A stretch of 64,000 nucleotides of DNA from Candidatus Bathyarchaeota archaeon (GTDB lineage Archaea > Thermoproteota > Bathyarchaeia > Bathyarchaeales > Bathycorpusculaceae), in contig JAOZHS010000001.1 in the NCBI GenBank assembly GCA_026014745.1, positions 248,001 through 312,000 on the forward strand. Reading direction: 5' to 3'. The translations under genes and the position numbers were made by a program. Shown here in pieces: positions 8,891 to 18,943 of this stretch (position 1 is the first letter of the stretch; each line of letters begins with the position of its first letter). Under the pieces are notes generated by a model. That model was not told the DNA's origin. It was given only the letters and a program-made list of their open reading frames with translations, and did no database searches.

Positions 8891-9889
8891 ATGGATAAAA
8901 TAAAATTTGCCATACCCAAAGGTTCTCTAGAAAAAGCAACAGCAGAATTCTTCTCTAAATCAGGCTTCAAAATCGGCGCCTCAGATCGCACTTACCGACC
9001 AACCATCAACGACCCCCAAATCGAGATGAAAGTGCTACGCCCCCAGGAAATCCCCGTATTTGTTAATGAAGGCCTTCAAGACTTAGGCATCACAGGCGAA
9101 GACTGGGTGAAAGAAAACCGCGCCGACGTAGAAATCCTTCAAAACCTCGAGTACGGAAAAATCCGCCTCGTAATCGCCGTTCCCAAAGACGTTCCCCAAA
9201 ATAACATGAACGACTACATGGAGAACGTTTGGTCTCAAGGCCGCAACTTCCGCGTAAGCACAGAGTACCTCAACATCGCCAGTGAATACCTCAAAAGCCA
9301 ACCCAACTACAAGAAACGTTTCGGCGACGCTGAACCCATGATTGTAACGCCGTGGTGGAGAAAAGGCGATAACGCAAAAGCAAAAATCTTCCTCAGCTTC
9401 GGCGCAACGGAAGCTAAGCCGCCGGAAAACAGCGACTGCATCATGGATGTAACCGAAACAGGCACAACCATCGAAGCCAACAATCTCAAAATAATCGACA
9501 CCGTCCTGAGATCCAGCGCCATCCTAATCGCTAACAAAAAAACGCTGGAAGACCCTGAGAAACGCGAAAAAATCTACGACATAGTCGCTTTGCTCAAGGG
9601 TGTAGTTGATGGGCAGAAAAGAATCCATATATTTGTTAACGTCAAAAAAGCAGACCTCCAAACTTTGCTCACCGAGTTGCCCGCGTTAAAGAACCCAACC
9701 ATCGCGCCTTTGGCAGATGACAGTTGGGTCAGCGTTAACACTGTTATTGAGAAGGACTGCTTAATCGAGTTGTTGCCCAAAATCAGAAAAATCGCCCAGG
9801 GTCTAGTCGTGTATGAGCCTCGGCAGGTTCTGGCGCTTGATGAGATTGCACGGAGAAGCGAATGTCAATGCTGCAAGGACCAACCTTAG
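8891..9889 (+). CDS. hisG: ATP phosphoribosyltransferase (long form)
   Basis: First step of histidine synthesis: condenses ATP and PRPP to phosphoribosyl-ATP. ATG 8891 (332 residues) has AGGTGA 9 bp upstream; a GTG at 8881 lies inside that Shine-Dalgarno site. Residues 1-230 are the catalytic domain (FAIPKGSLEKAT, GITGEDWV, the PRPP loop near DVTETGTTIEAN), and residues 245-330 look like the C-terminal histidine-sensing domain of long HisG, so feedback control without HisZ is expected. The C-terminus ends in a Cys-rich CQCCKD tail. First gene of an eight-gene operon; overlaps hisD by 28 bp. Confidence 0.95.
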   Translation: MDKIKFAIPKGSLEKATAEFFSKSGFKIGASDRTYRPTINDPQIEMKVLRPQEIPVFVNEGLQDLGITGEDWVKENRADVEILQNLEYGKIRLVIAVPKDVPQNNMNDYMENVWSQGRNFRVSTEYLNIASEYLKSQPNYKKRFGDAEPMIVTPWWRKGDNAKAKIFLSFGATEAKPPENSDCIMDVTETGTTIEANNLKIIDTVLRSSAILIANKKTLEDPEKREKIYDIVALLKGVVDGQKRIHIFVNVKKADLQTLLTELPALKNPTIAPLADDSWVSVNTVIEKDCLIELLPKIRKIAQGLVVYEPRQVLALDEIARRSECQCCKDQP

Positions 9890-11166
9890 CAGTCTGGAAC
9901 ACAGAAACATTACCCCCAGACTGGTTTAAACGGCAAAAAACAGACGAAAAAGCAGCGCAAGCAGTCGAAGACACTGTCCGCGCCATCATAACACAGGTCC
10001 GCTCAGAGGGCGATGAGGCACTCATTGGGTTTGCAGCCAAATTTGACAAAGCAACCCTCACCCCCCAAACCCTCCGCGCATCCACAGAAGAAATCAAAGA
10101 CGCCTACCAAAAAGTCAGCCCCCAACAAGTCGTCGCCATAGAATTCATGAAGCAACGTGTCGAAACCTACCAAAAACAGCAACTAACCCCCCCAACCCAA
10201 ACCAACATCGACGGCATCAAAATCCAAACAGAACTCCGCCCACTGGAAAGTGTCGGATGCTACGTTCCCGGCGGACAAGCCGCGTATCCAAGCACCGTAG
10301 TCATGACCGCGGTTCCAGCAAAAGTCGCAGGCGTGCCACGAATTGTGGTGTGCTCACCATCGGATTCCTCGGGCAACGTAAACCCCTTAGTGTTGGTTGC
10401 ATCTGACATCTGCGGCGTGGACGAAGTCTACAAAGTAGGCGGCGCCCAAGCCATCGCTGCATTAGCCTATGGCACCCAGACCATAAAGCCCGTGCGCAAA
10501 ATTGTCGGTCCCGGCAGCAAATACGTAACCGCCGCCAAAGTCCAAGTCTCAACCGACGTCGCCATCGACATGCCTGCTGGTCCCAGTGAAGTCTTAATCG
10601 TAGCCGACGACTCAGCCGATGCAAGGCTAGTGGCGTATGATATGATTTCGCAGGCGGAACATGGAACCGACAGCGTCGCCGGATTAATCACAACATCGGT
10701 GGCGTTTGCCCAGTCGGTTCAGAAAAACCTCGCTGAACTCACTGCGTCTGCGGAGCGAAGCGAGAAAATCCGTGAATCCCTCAGCAAATACGGTTTTATA
10801 ATAACCTGTAGTAGCGAGGAGGATATGGTGCGTTTAGCTAACCAGTTCGCGGCTGAACACTTAGAAGTCATGACCCAAAACGCTGCCGCCTTAGCTGATA
10901 AACTCGTCGCTGGCCTAATCTTGATTGGCTCCTACAGCCCCGTTCCTTTAAGCGATTACGCGAGTGGAACCAACCATGTGCTTCCCACAGGAGCTTTTGC
11001 CCAATCCTTCTCGGCTCTATCCGTCTTTGACTTCACGCGCCGCGTCAGCATAGTTGAAGCCTCCAAGGATGGGCTGGATAAAGTTCGGGCAAACGTAAAA
11101 ATCCTCACCGACACCGAGAACCTTCCTAATCACTACAAAGCCATAAACGCGAGGTTCCAAAAATGA
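9862..11166 (+). CDS. hisD: Histidinol dehydrogenase
   Basis: Catalyses the last two oxidations, histidinol to histidinal to histidine, with NAD+ and zinc. The 434-residue length is standard. Visible signatures are [29 protein letters not shown], the family block [22 protein letters not shown] and the C-terminal [15 protein letters not shown] 9862 has GGAG 7 bp upstream and lies inside the end of hisG, suggesting translational coupling. Its stop overlaps the start of hisC (ATGA). Confidence 0.97.
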   Translation: MSMLQGPTLAVWNTETLPPDWFKRQKTDEKAAQAVEDTVRAIITQVRSEGDEALIGFAAKFDKATLTPQTLRASTEEIKDAYQKVSPQQVVAIEFMKQRVETYQKQQLTPPTQTNIDGIKIQTELRPLESVGCYVPGGQAAYPSTVVMTAVPAKVAGVPRIVVCSPSDSSGNVNPLVLVASDICGVDEVYKVGGAQAIAALAYGTQTIKPVRKIVGPGSKYVTAAKVQVSTDVAIDMPAGPSEVLIVADDSADARLVAYDMISQAEHGTDSVAGLITTSVAFAQSVQKNLAELTASAERSEKIRESLSKYGFIITCSSEEDMVRLANQFAAEHLEVMTQNAAALADKLVAGLILIGSYSPVPLSDYASGTNHVLPTGAFAQSFSALSVFDFTRRVSIVEASKDGLDKVRANVKILTDTENLPNHYKAINARFQK

Positions 11167-12281
11167 GCGAAGCCTACCAAAAGTGGATAGCGCAGAAAAT
11201 CGCTAAACTGCAAGCCATCGACTGCTACTCGGCAGGTGCTACACCTGAAACGTTAGCGAAGCAAATCGGCGTGGACCAATCCAAAATCGTCAAACTCAAC
11301 TTCAACGAGAACCTCTTCGTCGACCGCACCAAGCAAATCCCGCTGATTAAGGAGTTGGCTGACGAAATCGATTTGCGTATGTACCCCGAGGATGAAGTGC
11401 CCAAGCTCCAAGAGAAACTCACAGGCTACATGGGCGTCCCCAAAGAGTACATAGTAATCGGCAATGCAGGCGACGAACTACTGGACCGTATGATACGTCT
11501 CTTTGTCGAAAAGGGCGATGTTGCCCTCTCATTTGCGCCGTCATTTGCGATTCCGCGGCTCTGCGTCAAACGCCAAGAAGGCGAATATGTCACGGTTCCG
11601 CTGAAAAGCGACTTCCAACTCGACGTGCCCGAATTGCTTGCCAAGTTTTCTGACAAAACCCGCCTACTTTACCTCTGCTCACCAAACAACCCGACAGCTA
11701 ACCAGATGAACCCCAAAGACATCGAAACCCTCGCCATAGCCTTCCCCGGCATAGTCATCTTAGATGAAGCCTACGGCGAATTTGCCGACTATTCCTTTGT
11801 GCCCCGCATTCGCGAGTTCCCCAACATGATTATTCTGCGGACCTTCTCCAAAGCTTTCGGATTGGCTATGCTGCGCCTCGGCTATGCTGTTGCGAATCCT
11901 GAACTCGCCAAAATCCTCACCGAAAAAGCCCCCCTCCCCTATCCTGTGAGTGGCTTCACCATTCGCATGGGGATTAAAATGCTTGAGAACATGGAAATTA
12001 TGCGGACCGCGGTTGCGGCGTTGAAGGCTGAGCGGGGAAAACTCATAAAAGCCCTCAACCAAATAGAGGGCGTAGAAGCCTTTGATTCTCAGGCTGACTT
12101 CATCTTGATGAACACGGCAAAACCCGCTGACGAAGTTTACAAGAAGCTGATGGCACGGGGGATTATGCTCAAGAAATGGGGCAAACTCCTCCAGTACGAT
12201 AACTGCTTCCGTGTCACTGTTGGGTTGCCAGAAATGAACCAGAAACTAATCGAGGAATTAAAACAGATTCAGAGTGATTGA
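11163..12281 (+). CDS. hisC: Histidinol-phosphate aminotransferase
   Basis: PLP enzyme converting imidazole acetol phosphate to histidinol phosphate with glutamate. 372 residues of aminotransferase fold type I: SPNNPTANQM, the Asp-Tyr block ILDEAYGEFADYS, and the PLP lysine in TFSKAFGLAMLRLGYA. The start overlaps the hisD stop by ATGA, and the end is 1 bp before the preferred start of hisB. Confidence 0.96.
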   Translation: MSEAYQKWIAQKIAKLQAIDCYSAGATPETLAKQIGVDQSKIVKLNFNENLFVDRTKQIPLIKELADEIDLRMYPEDEVPKLQEKLTGYMGVPKEYIVIGNAGDELLDRMIRLFVEKGDVALSFAPSFAIPRLCVKRQEGEYVTVPLKSDFQLDVPELLAKFSDKTRLLYLCSPNNPTANQMNPKDIETLAIAFPGIVILDEAYGEFADYSFVPRIREFPNMIILRTFSKAFGLAMLRLGYAVANPELAKILTEKAPLPYPVSGFTIRMGIKMLENMEIMRTAVAALKAERGKLIKALNQIEGVEAFDSQADFILMNTAKPADEVYKKLMARGIMLKKWGKLLQYDNCFRVTVGLPEMNQKLIEELKQIQSD

Positions 12282-12282
12282 T

Positions 12283-12858
12283 ATGCGAAGTGAAGAGGTT
12301 TACCGTAAAACCAAAGAAACCGAAGTAAAAGTCTCCGTGAACCTAGACGGCGAAGGCAAAGCCAACATAAACACCACTGTGCCGTTTCTAGACCACATGC
12401 TAACCTCACTGGCTACACACAGCCTAATCGACATAACCGCATCGGTCAAAGGCGATTTAGTGCACCACATGGTCGAAGACATAGCGCTTGGCTTAGGCGA
12501 AGCCTTAAACAAAGCACTGGGCACCCGCGAAGGAATCGTCCGCTTCGGCAGCGCCGCCGTCCCCATGGACTGCTCACTCGCCATCGCCGCCATCGACCTC
12601 GTCAAACGCCCCTACTTCAAACTTGACCTCAAACTCCGCGGACGAAAAGTCGAAGAAATGCCCACAGAAGACATCGTACACTTCTACGAGTCCCTAACCC
12701 AAACGCTGCAAGCTAACATCCACATATTCGTCGAATACGGCAGCAACGACCACCACAAAGCCGAAGCCGCCACCAAAGCCCTCGCATTATCGCTCAGGCA
12801 AGCCATCGCCATGGATCCCCGACGTAAAGGCGTACCCAGTAGCAAAGGAGTTATCTAA
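12283..12858 (+). CDS. hisB: Imidazoleglycerol-phosphate dehydratase
   Basis: Dehydrates imidazole glycerol phosphate to imidazole acetol phosphate. 191 residues from ATG 12283; the longer frame starts at GTG 12274 inside hisC, but family members begin with M-R just before VxRKTKET, and GAGTGAT lies 5 bp before this ATG. Manganese-binding repeats are seen as PFLDHMLTSLATHS and the second HxxxExxxKA block NDHHKAEAATKALALSL. Monofunctional: no histidinol-phosphate phosphatase domain is fused, and no such phosphatase is in the operon. Confidence 0.96.
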   Translation: MRSEEVYRKTKETEVKVSVNLDGEGKANINTTVPFLDHMLTSLATHSLIDITASVKGDLVHHMVEDIALGLGEALNKALGTREGIVRFGSAAVPMDCSLAIAAIDLVKRPYFKLDLKLRGRKVEEMPTEDIVHFYESLTQTLQANIHIFVEYGSNDHHKAEAATKALALSLRQAIAMDPRRKGVPSSKGVI

Positions 12859-13464
12859 ATGCCCAATGCAGTCATATTCGACTATGGCGTAGGCAACCTG
12901 CTAAGCCTCAAAACTGCCCTAGATAAAGCAGGTTTTGATGCATCTGTTGGAACCACCGCGGCTGAATTAGCAAAAGCCGACGCCATCGCCCTGCCTGGTG
13001 TAGGCAGCTTCACCGCAGCCTCCGGCAAACTCGACGCTGTTAAAGAAACCCTGCAGACCAAAGTCTTAGAGGGCACGCCGCTTCTGGGAATCTGTCTGGG
13101 GTTGCAGTTGTTCTTTGAAACCAGCGAGGAAGGACCCGGCACAGGCTTAGCCCTCTTCAAAGGACGATGCCTCCAATTACCCAGCACCGTTAAGGTTCCA
13201 CACATGGGCTGGAACACACTTGACCTCAAGGCGCAAAACGAACTTTTTGATGGCATCGCCGAGAACACCTACGTTTATTTCGTTCACTCCCTCTACCCCC
13301 AACCCACAGACTCAAGCATAGTCTGCACAACCACCACCTACGGCACAACCTTTACCTCCTCGGTCTGTAGCAAAAACATCTTTGGCACCCAATTTCACCC
13401 CGAAAAATCAGGCGACGTCGGATTACGAATCCTCAAAAACTTCGCCAAAACCGTAACAAAGTGA
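12859..13464 (+). CDS. hisH: Imidazole glycerol phosphate synthase, glutaminase subunit
   Basis: Glutamine amidotransferase subunit that feeds ammonia to HisF. Class I triad: nucleophile Cys in LLGICLGLQLFFE, His and Glu in GTQFHPEKSGDVG near the C-terminus. 201 residues, normal length. Abuts hisB with no gap and is followed by hisA after 1 bp. Partner HisF is three genes on in the same operon. Confidence 0.96.
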   Translation: MPNAVIFDYGVGNLLSLKTALDKAGFDASVGTTAAELAKADAIALPGVGSFTAASGKLDAVKETLQTKVLEGTPLLGICLGLQLFFETSEEGPGTGLALFKGRCLQLPSTVKVPHMGWNTLDLKAQNELFDGIAENTYVYFVHSLYPQPTDSSIVCTTTTYGTTFTSSVCSKNIFGTQFHPEKSGDVGLRILKNFAKTVTK

Positions 13465-13465
13465 A

Positions 13466-14200
13466 ATGATGCCTATGCAACTTATTCCAGCAATTGATTT
13501 AATGGGCGGCAAAATCGTCCGCTTAACCCGCGGCAAAGCAGAAACCGCCAAATGTTACGAAGACCAATTCGGCACTCCCTTGGAAGCCGCACAGCGTTGG
13601 CGTGACGAAGGCGCAGGCAAACTCCACATCATCGACTTAGACGCAGCTTTCGGAATCGGAGACAACCGCGCGGTCATCGCTGAAATCGCAAAAAACATCT
13701 CGCTGCCCATTCAAGTCGGAGGCGGCATCCGCAGCTACGAAGCAGCCGAAAAACTCCTCAAAGTAGGCATTGCCCAAGTCATATTGGGCTCCCTTGCTCA
13801 CAGCGACCCCGCCGTTATTGGAAAAATCCAGAAACGTTTCGGTTACGACTCAGCCATTGTTGCATTAGATAATCGCGAGGGGCAAATCATGATTGAAGGC
13901 TGGCAAACCAAAACTGCAATGACCGTGGATGATGCCCTCCAAAAATACACTGAAATGGGCGTTGAAACCTTTCTTATAACTTCCATAGCGCAGGATGGCA
14001 TGCTGAACGGCCCCGATTTGCAGACGCTAAGTACAGCTACCGAAAACCCCAAAATCAAAATCATCGCGGCAGGCGGCATCGGTACCATCGGCGATTTAGC
14101 TGCACTCAGAGAAATCAATGTCGATGGCGCTGTCATCGGGAAAGCTCTATATGAGGGACGCTTCACCCTAAAGGAAGCCATAACAAAACTAGGAGCCTAA
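13466..14200 (+). CDS. hisA: ProFAR isomerase
   Basis: 1-(5-phosphoribosyl)-5-[(5-phosphoribosylamino)methylideneamino]imidazole-4-carboxamide isomerase, a half-barrel-duplicated TIM barrel. Signatures: [16 protein letters not shown] with the catalytic Asp, VGGGIRS phosphate loop, and [11 protein letters not shown]. 244 residues; the true start could be the third ATG at 13475 (MQLIPAIDL), as homologues usually begin there. Follows hisH by 1 bp. Confidence 0.95.
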   Translation: MMPMQLIPAIDLMGGKIVRLTRGKAETAKCYEDQFGTPLEAAQRWRDEGAGKLHIIDLDAAFGIGDNRAVIAEIAKNISLPIQVGGGIRSYEAAEKLLKVGIAQVILGSLAHSDPAVIGKIQKRFGYDSAIVALDNREGQIMIEGWQTKTAMTVDDALQKYTEMGVETFLITSIAQDGMLNGPDLQTLSTATENPKIKIIAAGGIGTIGDLAALREINVDGAVIGKALYEGRFTLKEAITKLGA

Positions 14201-14204
14201 AACT

Positions 14205-15008
14205 GTGCCATTAGCAAAACGCATCGTACCCTGTCTTGATGTAGATCACGGAAAAGTCGTCAAATGCATCAACTTTCTCAACCCCAAATGCGCAGGCGAC
14301 CCCGTTGAGATGGCTAAACGTTACAGTGACGAAGGCGCCGACGAACTCGTCTTCCTCGACATCACCGCTTCACACGAAAAACGCGACATCATGCGCCGAT
14401 ACGTAGAAGGCGTCGCCAAAGCCATAAGCATCCCCTTCACCGTCGGCGGAGGCATCCGAAGCGTCTCAGACGCCCGAAACGTCTTGTGCAGCGGAGCAGA
14501 CAAAGTCTCCGTCAACACCGCCGCAGTTGAAAACCCAAAACTAATCACCGAATTAGCCGACGTGTTCGGGCGCCAATGCGTGGTCTGCGCTATAGACGCC
14601 AAACGCAACCGAACCCCCACGGAAGGCAAAATCATGGTAGACACCAAAGAGGGCAAACTTTGGTTTGAAGTGGTAACGTATGGCGGCAGAAAACCCACAG
14701 GCATCGACGCTATATCTTGGGCTTTGGAAGCGCAGCGTCTGGGTGCAGGTGAATTCTTGGTCACTTCCATGGACTGCGACGGAACCAAAGACGGCTACGA
14801 CATCGAACTCACCAAAGCCATCAGCGAACGCGTCAACGTGCCTGTCATCGCAAGCGGCGGCGCAGGCGAACCCAAACACCTCCTTGACGTATTCGTAGAA
14901 GGCAAAGCCGACGCGGCACTTGCTGCCTCGATTTTCCACTACAACCAATACCCTGTTCCTGTCGTGAAGGATTACTTGCGCAAGATGGGGGTGACTATTC
15001 GAACATGA
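14205..15008 (+). CDS. hisF: Imidazole glycerol phosphate synthase, cyclase subunit
   Basis: TIM-barrel synthase that uses HisH-derived ammonia to make IGP and AICAR. Begins at GTG with AGGAG about 12 bp upstream. Motifs: [18 protein letters not shown] with the catalytic Asp, [11 protein letters not shown], and the [10 protein letters not shown] phosphate loop. 267 residues, slightly long for the family. Stop overlaps hisI start (ATGA). Confidence 0.96.
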   Translation: MPLAKRIVPCLDVDHGKVVKCINFLNPKCAGDPVEMAKRYSDEGADELVFLDITASHEKRDIMRRYVEGVAKAISIPFTVGGGIRSVSDARNVLCSGADKVSVNTAAVENPKLITELADVFGRQCVVCAIDAKRNRTPTEGKIMVDTKEGKLWFEVVTYGGRKPTGIDAISWALEAQRLGAGEFLVTSMDCDGTKDGYDIELTKAISERVNVPVIASGGAGEPKHLLDVFVEGKADAALAASIFHYNQYPVPVVKDYLRKMGVTIRT

Positions 15009-15343
15009 CCACCAACCCAACTGAACTGCTTGAGAAGTTGGACTTCAAAAAAGGCGGCGGACTCATCCCCGTCATAGTCCAAGACGCCAAAACCAAAGCC
15101 ATCCTAATGCAAGCCTTCGCCAACAAAGACGCCGTCGAACACACCCTAAAAACCAAAAAAGCCACCTACTGGAGCCGCAGCAGAAACGAACTCTGGGTCA
15201 AAGGCGAAACCAGCGGACACACGCAGAAAGTCATCTCTGTAAGCACAGACTGCGACTACGACTCACTACTCTACGTAGTTGAGCAAACTGGCCCCGCATG
15301 CCACACCGGCGAATACAGCTGCTTCTACAACAAACTCCTCTAA
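15005..15343 (+). CDS. hisI: Phosphoribosyl-AMP cyclohydrolase
   Basis: Opens the adenine ring of phosphoribosyl-AMP, a zinc enzyme. 112 residues, monofunctional. Conserved blocks: [18 protein letters not shown], the metal-binding [10 protein letters not shown] and [12 protein letters not shown] with zinc cysteines. The HisE pyrophosphohydrolase that would supply its substrate is neither fused here nor elsewhere in the window. Last gene of the his operon, followed by a hairpin and pyrimidine tract. Confidence 0.96.
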   Translation: MTTNPTELLEKLDFKKGGGLIPVIVQDAKTKAILMQAFANKDAVEHTLKTKKATYWSRSRNELWVKGETSGHTQKVISVSTDCDYDSLLYVVEQTGPACHTGEYSCFYNKLL

Positions 15344-15344
15344 C

Positions 15345-15378
15345 TTGCCTTCAAGGCAAACCCCTCTTCTATTCTTTT
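15345..15378 (+). terminator. Probable terminator of the his operon
   Basis: Immediately after the hisI stop, TTGCC-TTCAA-GGCAA forms a 5-bp hairpin followed by a C/T-rich run with TTTT. Plausible for archaeal termination, which relies mainly on the T-rich part. Confidence 0.5.
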
Positions 15379-15453
15379 AGCCTTCTCTTAGGCAGTTAGC
15401 TTTTGTAGTCATGCTTTTAAACAAAAATCGTCTTCTATTCTTTGTGTGTTGCT

Positions 15454-16509
15454 ATGTCTTTGCATGAAGCCATGCTCTACGAACGTCAACCAGAAGGCAA
15501 AGTCAAATGTTGCCTCTGCGCCCGACGCTGCCTAATCAGCGACGGAGCCACTGGATTTTGTTTGGTAAGAAAAAACGAGGGCGGCACCCTGTTTGCACTT
15601 AACTATGGCAAAGCCGTTTCCGCATGTGTAGACCCTATCGGCAAAAAACCCCTAAGTCACTTCAATCCCGGAGCGCTGGTTATGTCTATAGCCGCGGCGG
15701 GCTGTAACTTCCGATGCCAATTCTGCGACAACTGGATGATAAGCCAAGACCACGAAGCCCCCGGCAACCCCTTCCCACCCGAAGAAGTGGTCAAAGCCGC
15801 CAAAAACGCATGGTGCCAAGGAATCAGCTACACCTACACCGAACCCACCGTCTTTATGGAATACGCCTACGACACCGCCAAACTCGCACATGAAGCCGGT
15901 CTCTTCAACACTTTTGTTACCAATGGTTACATGACGCCTGAAGCCGTCAAAACCATCGCGCCCTACCTTGATGCGGCAACCGTGGATTTCAAAGGCGGCG
16001 CCGACCCTGACTTCTACCGCTCCGTAATGTCTGTGCCCAGCGTGGAACCAATCTATGAAACACTAAAAGAACTCAAACTTCAAGGCGTACACATAGAAAT
16101 CACAAACCTCGTAGTCCCAAAAATGGGCGATTCCTTGGATCGCATCCGCGAGATGGCTAAATGGATACGCGACAACATCGGCGTCGACACGCCTTTTCAT
16201 CTTTTGCGTTTTCATCCTGACTACAAATTAACCACAACCCCCGCAACCAGCGTACAGGAAATGGAGCAAGCCTACCTCACCGCCCGAAACCAAGGTCTAC
16301 ACTACGTCTACATCGGCAACGTCCCCGGACACCCCGGCGAGAACACCATTTGCCCCAACTGCGACACCCCAGTCATCAAACGAGACGCCTTTGACATCAC
16401 TCAGTGGAACCTCACCGACGACATGCACTGCCCCGTCTGCGGACACCTCATCCCCATAAAAGGCAAACTCTACGAGAACATGCAACGCTTCCCCTACGCT
16501 CTCTTCTAA
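15454..16509 (+). CDS. Radical SAM protein, AmmeMemoRadiSam type (PflA-like)
   Basis: A 351-residue radical SAM protein. N-terminal cysteines C19, C20, C22, C26 and C36 precede the radical SAM cluster motif C84-x3-C88-x2-C91 (CNFRCQFC). The C-terminus has a second zinc-type set, CPNCDTP and CPVCGHL. This matches the family that co-occurs with AMMECR1 and Memo domains, although neither partner is in the window. ATG 15454 is preferred over an in-frame TTG at 15442, as homologues begin with a HEAxLYE block. The substrate of the family is not known. Monocistronic between the his operon and a surface protein. Confidence 0.88.
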   Translation: MSLHEAMLYERQPEGKVKCCLCARRCLISDGATGFCLVRKNEGGTLFALNYGKAVSACVDPIGKKPLSHFNPGALVMSIAAAGCNFRCQFCDNWMISQDHEAPGNPFPPEEVVKAAKNAWCQGISYTYTEPTVFMEYAYDTAKLAHEAGLFNTFVTNGYMTPEAVKTIAPYLDAATVDFKGGADPDFYRSVMSVPSVEPIYETLKELKLQGVHIEITNLVVPKMGDSLDRIREMAKWIRDNIGVDTPFHLLRFHPDYKLTTTPATSVQEMEQAYLTARNQGLHYVYIGNVPGHPGENTICPNCDTPVIKRDAFDITQWNLTDDMHCPVCGHLIPIKGKLYENMQRFPYALF

Positions 16510-16586
16510 CCTAAAAAACACGTACTTATTCAATTCCTTGGCAAAACGTTATAACTCCAATCATCCAACCTCTTGCAGGGTTGGCT

Positions 16587-17981
16587 ATGAAACGAAATTT
16601 GCTCCTTGCCCTATTCTTAATCTCTATCATTGTTTGGGGTTTAGTCCTTTTTTCTGCTTTCAATCTTGATACCGTATCGGCAACTGCCGAGTTAAGCGGT
16701 ATAATCAGCTCAGATGCTACTTGGACTCAAGCAAACAGCCCATATATCCTTACTGGAAATTTACTTGTAAAAAATGGCGTAACATTAACAATTCAATCGG
16801 GTGTGCTTGTTAATTTGAACACATATTATATGATGGTTAACGGTACATTACAAGTATTAGGAACCGCCGGCAATCTTACAACTTTTGACGATGGGGAAAT
16901 AATATTTACTCAATACAGCACTAATTGGAACCAATCCACAAATACTGGTTGCATAATTCAAGACGCGTATGTCAACTCAAGTGTTACTGTTGAAGGTTCT
17001 GCTCCATACCTTATTAATAATACAATAACCCGAGGCATTAAAGTTGACAGTGGTGAACCAACAATCTCAAACAACACTATTACCTCTCAAGGAATTTTTT
17101 TAGGTTTGGGTAATGAAAATGCATCTGTCTCAAACAATGTAATTTCGGGGTGTTCCGTTGGAATCCAAGTTTACGTCAATGATTTTTGTAGCGCAACAAT
17201 CTCAGGAAACCTAATTGTAAATAACACTATAGGACTTGTTTCTACTTGCTTTTTCCCGCCTAGATCGGCGCCTACTGAAATTCAAAACAACACTATCACT
17301 AATAACACAATAGGAATTGTAACTACCACAAGTTTTTTCGAAAGTTATTGTCAAATTCTAAATAACAATATTTTTGACAACACCGATTACAACTTTAAGA
17401 ACGAGCTACCGATTCATGTTAATACACCCTATAATTGGTGGGGAACCACAGATATACAAGGAGTAAATCAAAAAATTTATGATTATAACGAAGATTATAA
17501 CTTGGGCATTGTGGCTTACAGCCCTTTATTAATTTCACCTAATATTAACGCTCCTACGTATGTTTTAACCTCAGCTACTGTTGGTGGCTACATTTCTTCA
17601 AGTGGAATTAATCGTCTCAATTATGGCGACAGCCAAACCTTCACCATTACCCCTGACAGTGGCTATCACGTTGCTGATGTGTTTGTTAATGGGTCGTCTG
17701 TTGGTGCAGTGTCGTCTTATACTGTCCAAGATGTTGGTGGTGTTACGACGGTTTCAGCGACTTTTGTTGCTGACTCAACGCCTACGCCTACGGCTGCTCC
17801 GACTTCCCAATCATCTTCAAATTCAAACTCCAACTCTAACCCCACTGCTGCTCCCACAAAAACTCCCTCTCCAACACCTGTGCCAACGGCCGCTATCCCT
17901 GAATTCTCCACAATAACCCTCGTCGGCGCCCTGCTGATTGCGGTTACCGTAGTAATGTTATTCTATAGACGACGCACCTAA
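16587..17981 (+). CDS. Secreted beta-helix protein with bacterial-repeat domain and PEF-type C-terminal anchor
   Basis: 464 residues from ATG 16587 (the longer frame begins at TTG 16581). Signal peptide MKRNLLLALFLISIIVWG, beta-helix repeats about residues 40-300 with the NWWGT block shared with the proteins at 3642 and 5135, then a YGDSQTFTITPDSGYHV module typical of bacterial repeat domains (about 320-390). A Ser/Asn/Pro/Thr-rich low-complexity linker follows, and the end is PEFSTITLVGALLIAVTVVMLF plus Arg-rich tail, resembling archaeal PEF-CTERM anchors. Third member of the local surface family, but with a different anchor. Function likely at the cell surface. Confidence 0.78.
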   Translation: MKRNLLLALFLISIIVWGLVLFSAFNLDTVSATAELSGIISSDATWTQANSPYILTGNLLVKNGVTLTIQSGVLVNLNTYYMMVNGTLQVLGTAGNLTTFDDGEIIFTQYSTNWNQSTNTGCIIQDAYVNSSVTVEGSAPYLINNTITRGIKVDSGEPTISNNTITSQGIFLGLGNENASVSNNVISGCSVGIQVYVNDFCSATISGNLIVNNTIGLVSTCFFPPRSAPTEIQNNTITNNTIGIVTTTSFFESYCQILNNNIFDNTDYNFKNELPIHVNTPYNWWGTTDIQGVNQKIYDYNEDYNLGIVAYSPLLISPNINAPTYVLTSATVGGYISSSGINRLNYGDSQTFTITPDSGYHVADVFVNGSSVGAVSSYTVQDVGGVTTVSATFVADSTPTPTAAPTSQSSSNSNSNSNPTAAPTKTPSPTPVPTAAIPEFSTITLVGALLIAVTVVMLFYRRRT

Positions 17982-17991
17982 ACAGACCAGA

Positions 17992-18840
17992 ATGACCAAG
18001 TACTGCGCGTTGGCGGTTTCGACCAGTTACTGGAAACCCAACAGCCCCTACCTCGACGAGATAGTTGGGGCTCTGAAGGGCAAAATAGTAGACGGCGACT
18101 TTGTGGTGGTTTCTGAAAAGGCGCTGTCGACCGCATTGGGTAATATTGTTGATGAAAGCACTGTGGTTCCAAGCGGGAACTCCAAGTTTGTTGGGGGAGT
18201 TTGGATGCGGTTTGCTTGGGGCTACGGCTTGGGCGTGCTCTGCGGTTTTGGGCAACGCCTACTGGTACGCCTCCGCAATTACCCTCCCGAATTAGGCAGC
18301 CGCCACAAGCAACTGGCTTTGGAACAAGCGGGGCTGTTGCAGGCGCTCATGTTCGGGTCCGAAAGCGGCATCGATGGCTCCAACTTGGCTTACTCCTTCG
18401 TGAGTTTGCCGCTAAAAAATGCTGACGAATTAGCAAAACAGATTCAACGTGAAATACGTCGGCGACTGGGCAAACTGGTTTGCGTTATCATAGCTGACAC
18501 TGACAAAACCTATCGGTTCCACAACTTTTATTTCACCCCTCGACCTAACCCCCTAAAAGGAATCTATTCATCGGGTGGCGTGGTGCCCTTTGTGGTTGGA
18601 CGCGTTTTAGGATTAAAACGTAGTTCAACGCCACTAGCAGTTGCAGGTGCAAACCTCTCCGCGGGTACCGCTCTAACCATAACTAACATCGCTGACCGCG
18701 CTCGGGGTCCAGGGTCTGGCGCGACCGTTTGGGACATGGCTGCACGGTTCCATGTATCTGCCGATGCAGTTAGCTGGAATATGCTGTCCACAGTTAAGCA
18801 TAAACCCATAGTCATCATCCGAAAAAAGCCTACTCAATAG
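17992..18840 (+). CDS. Coenzyme F420-0:L-glutamate ligase-like protein
   Basis: 282 residues. Similar to PF01996 (CofE): early strand with DGDFVVVSEKALS, central GIDGSNLAYSFVSLP, VVGRVLGLKR. CofE adds glutamate to F420-0 with GTP; archaeal relatives of unproven function also exist, and this one lacks the clear DTFGRPWR block of true CofE (it has IADTDKTYR in that place), so it may act on another acid or cofactor. It starts 10 bp after the beta-helix gene. No other F420 genes are in the window. Confidence 0.68.
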   Translation: MTKYCALAVSTSYWKPNSPYLDEIVGALKGKIVDGDFVVVSEKALSTALGNIVDESTVVPSGNSKFVGGVWMRFAWGYGLGVLCGFGQRLLVRLRNYPPELGSRHKQLALEQAGLLQALMFGSESGIDGSNLAYSFVSLPLKNADELAKQIQREIRRRLGKLVCVIIADTDKTYRFHNFYFTPRPNPLKGIYSSGGVVPFVVGRVLGLKRSSTPLAVAGANLSAGTALTITNIADRARGPGSGATVWDMAARFHVSADAVSWNMLSTVKHKPIVIIRKKPTQ

Positions 18841-18943
18841 TCTAAATAGCTTCAAAAACAGTTTAGCCCGAACATAAAATGCCCTTTCGGAGGATAACAA
18901 ATAAAAATAAGACTTAACAGCACTTAGCGGAAATGGGATTCAT

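Noticed and set aside
8716-8898. Possible histidine leader peptide before hisG
   Set aside because: The frame has no run of His codons and runs into hisG in another frame; no attenuation hairpin seen.
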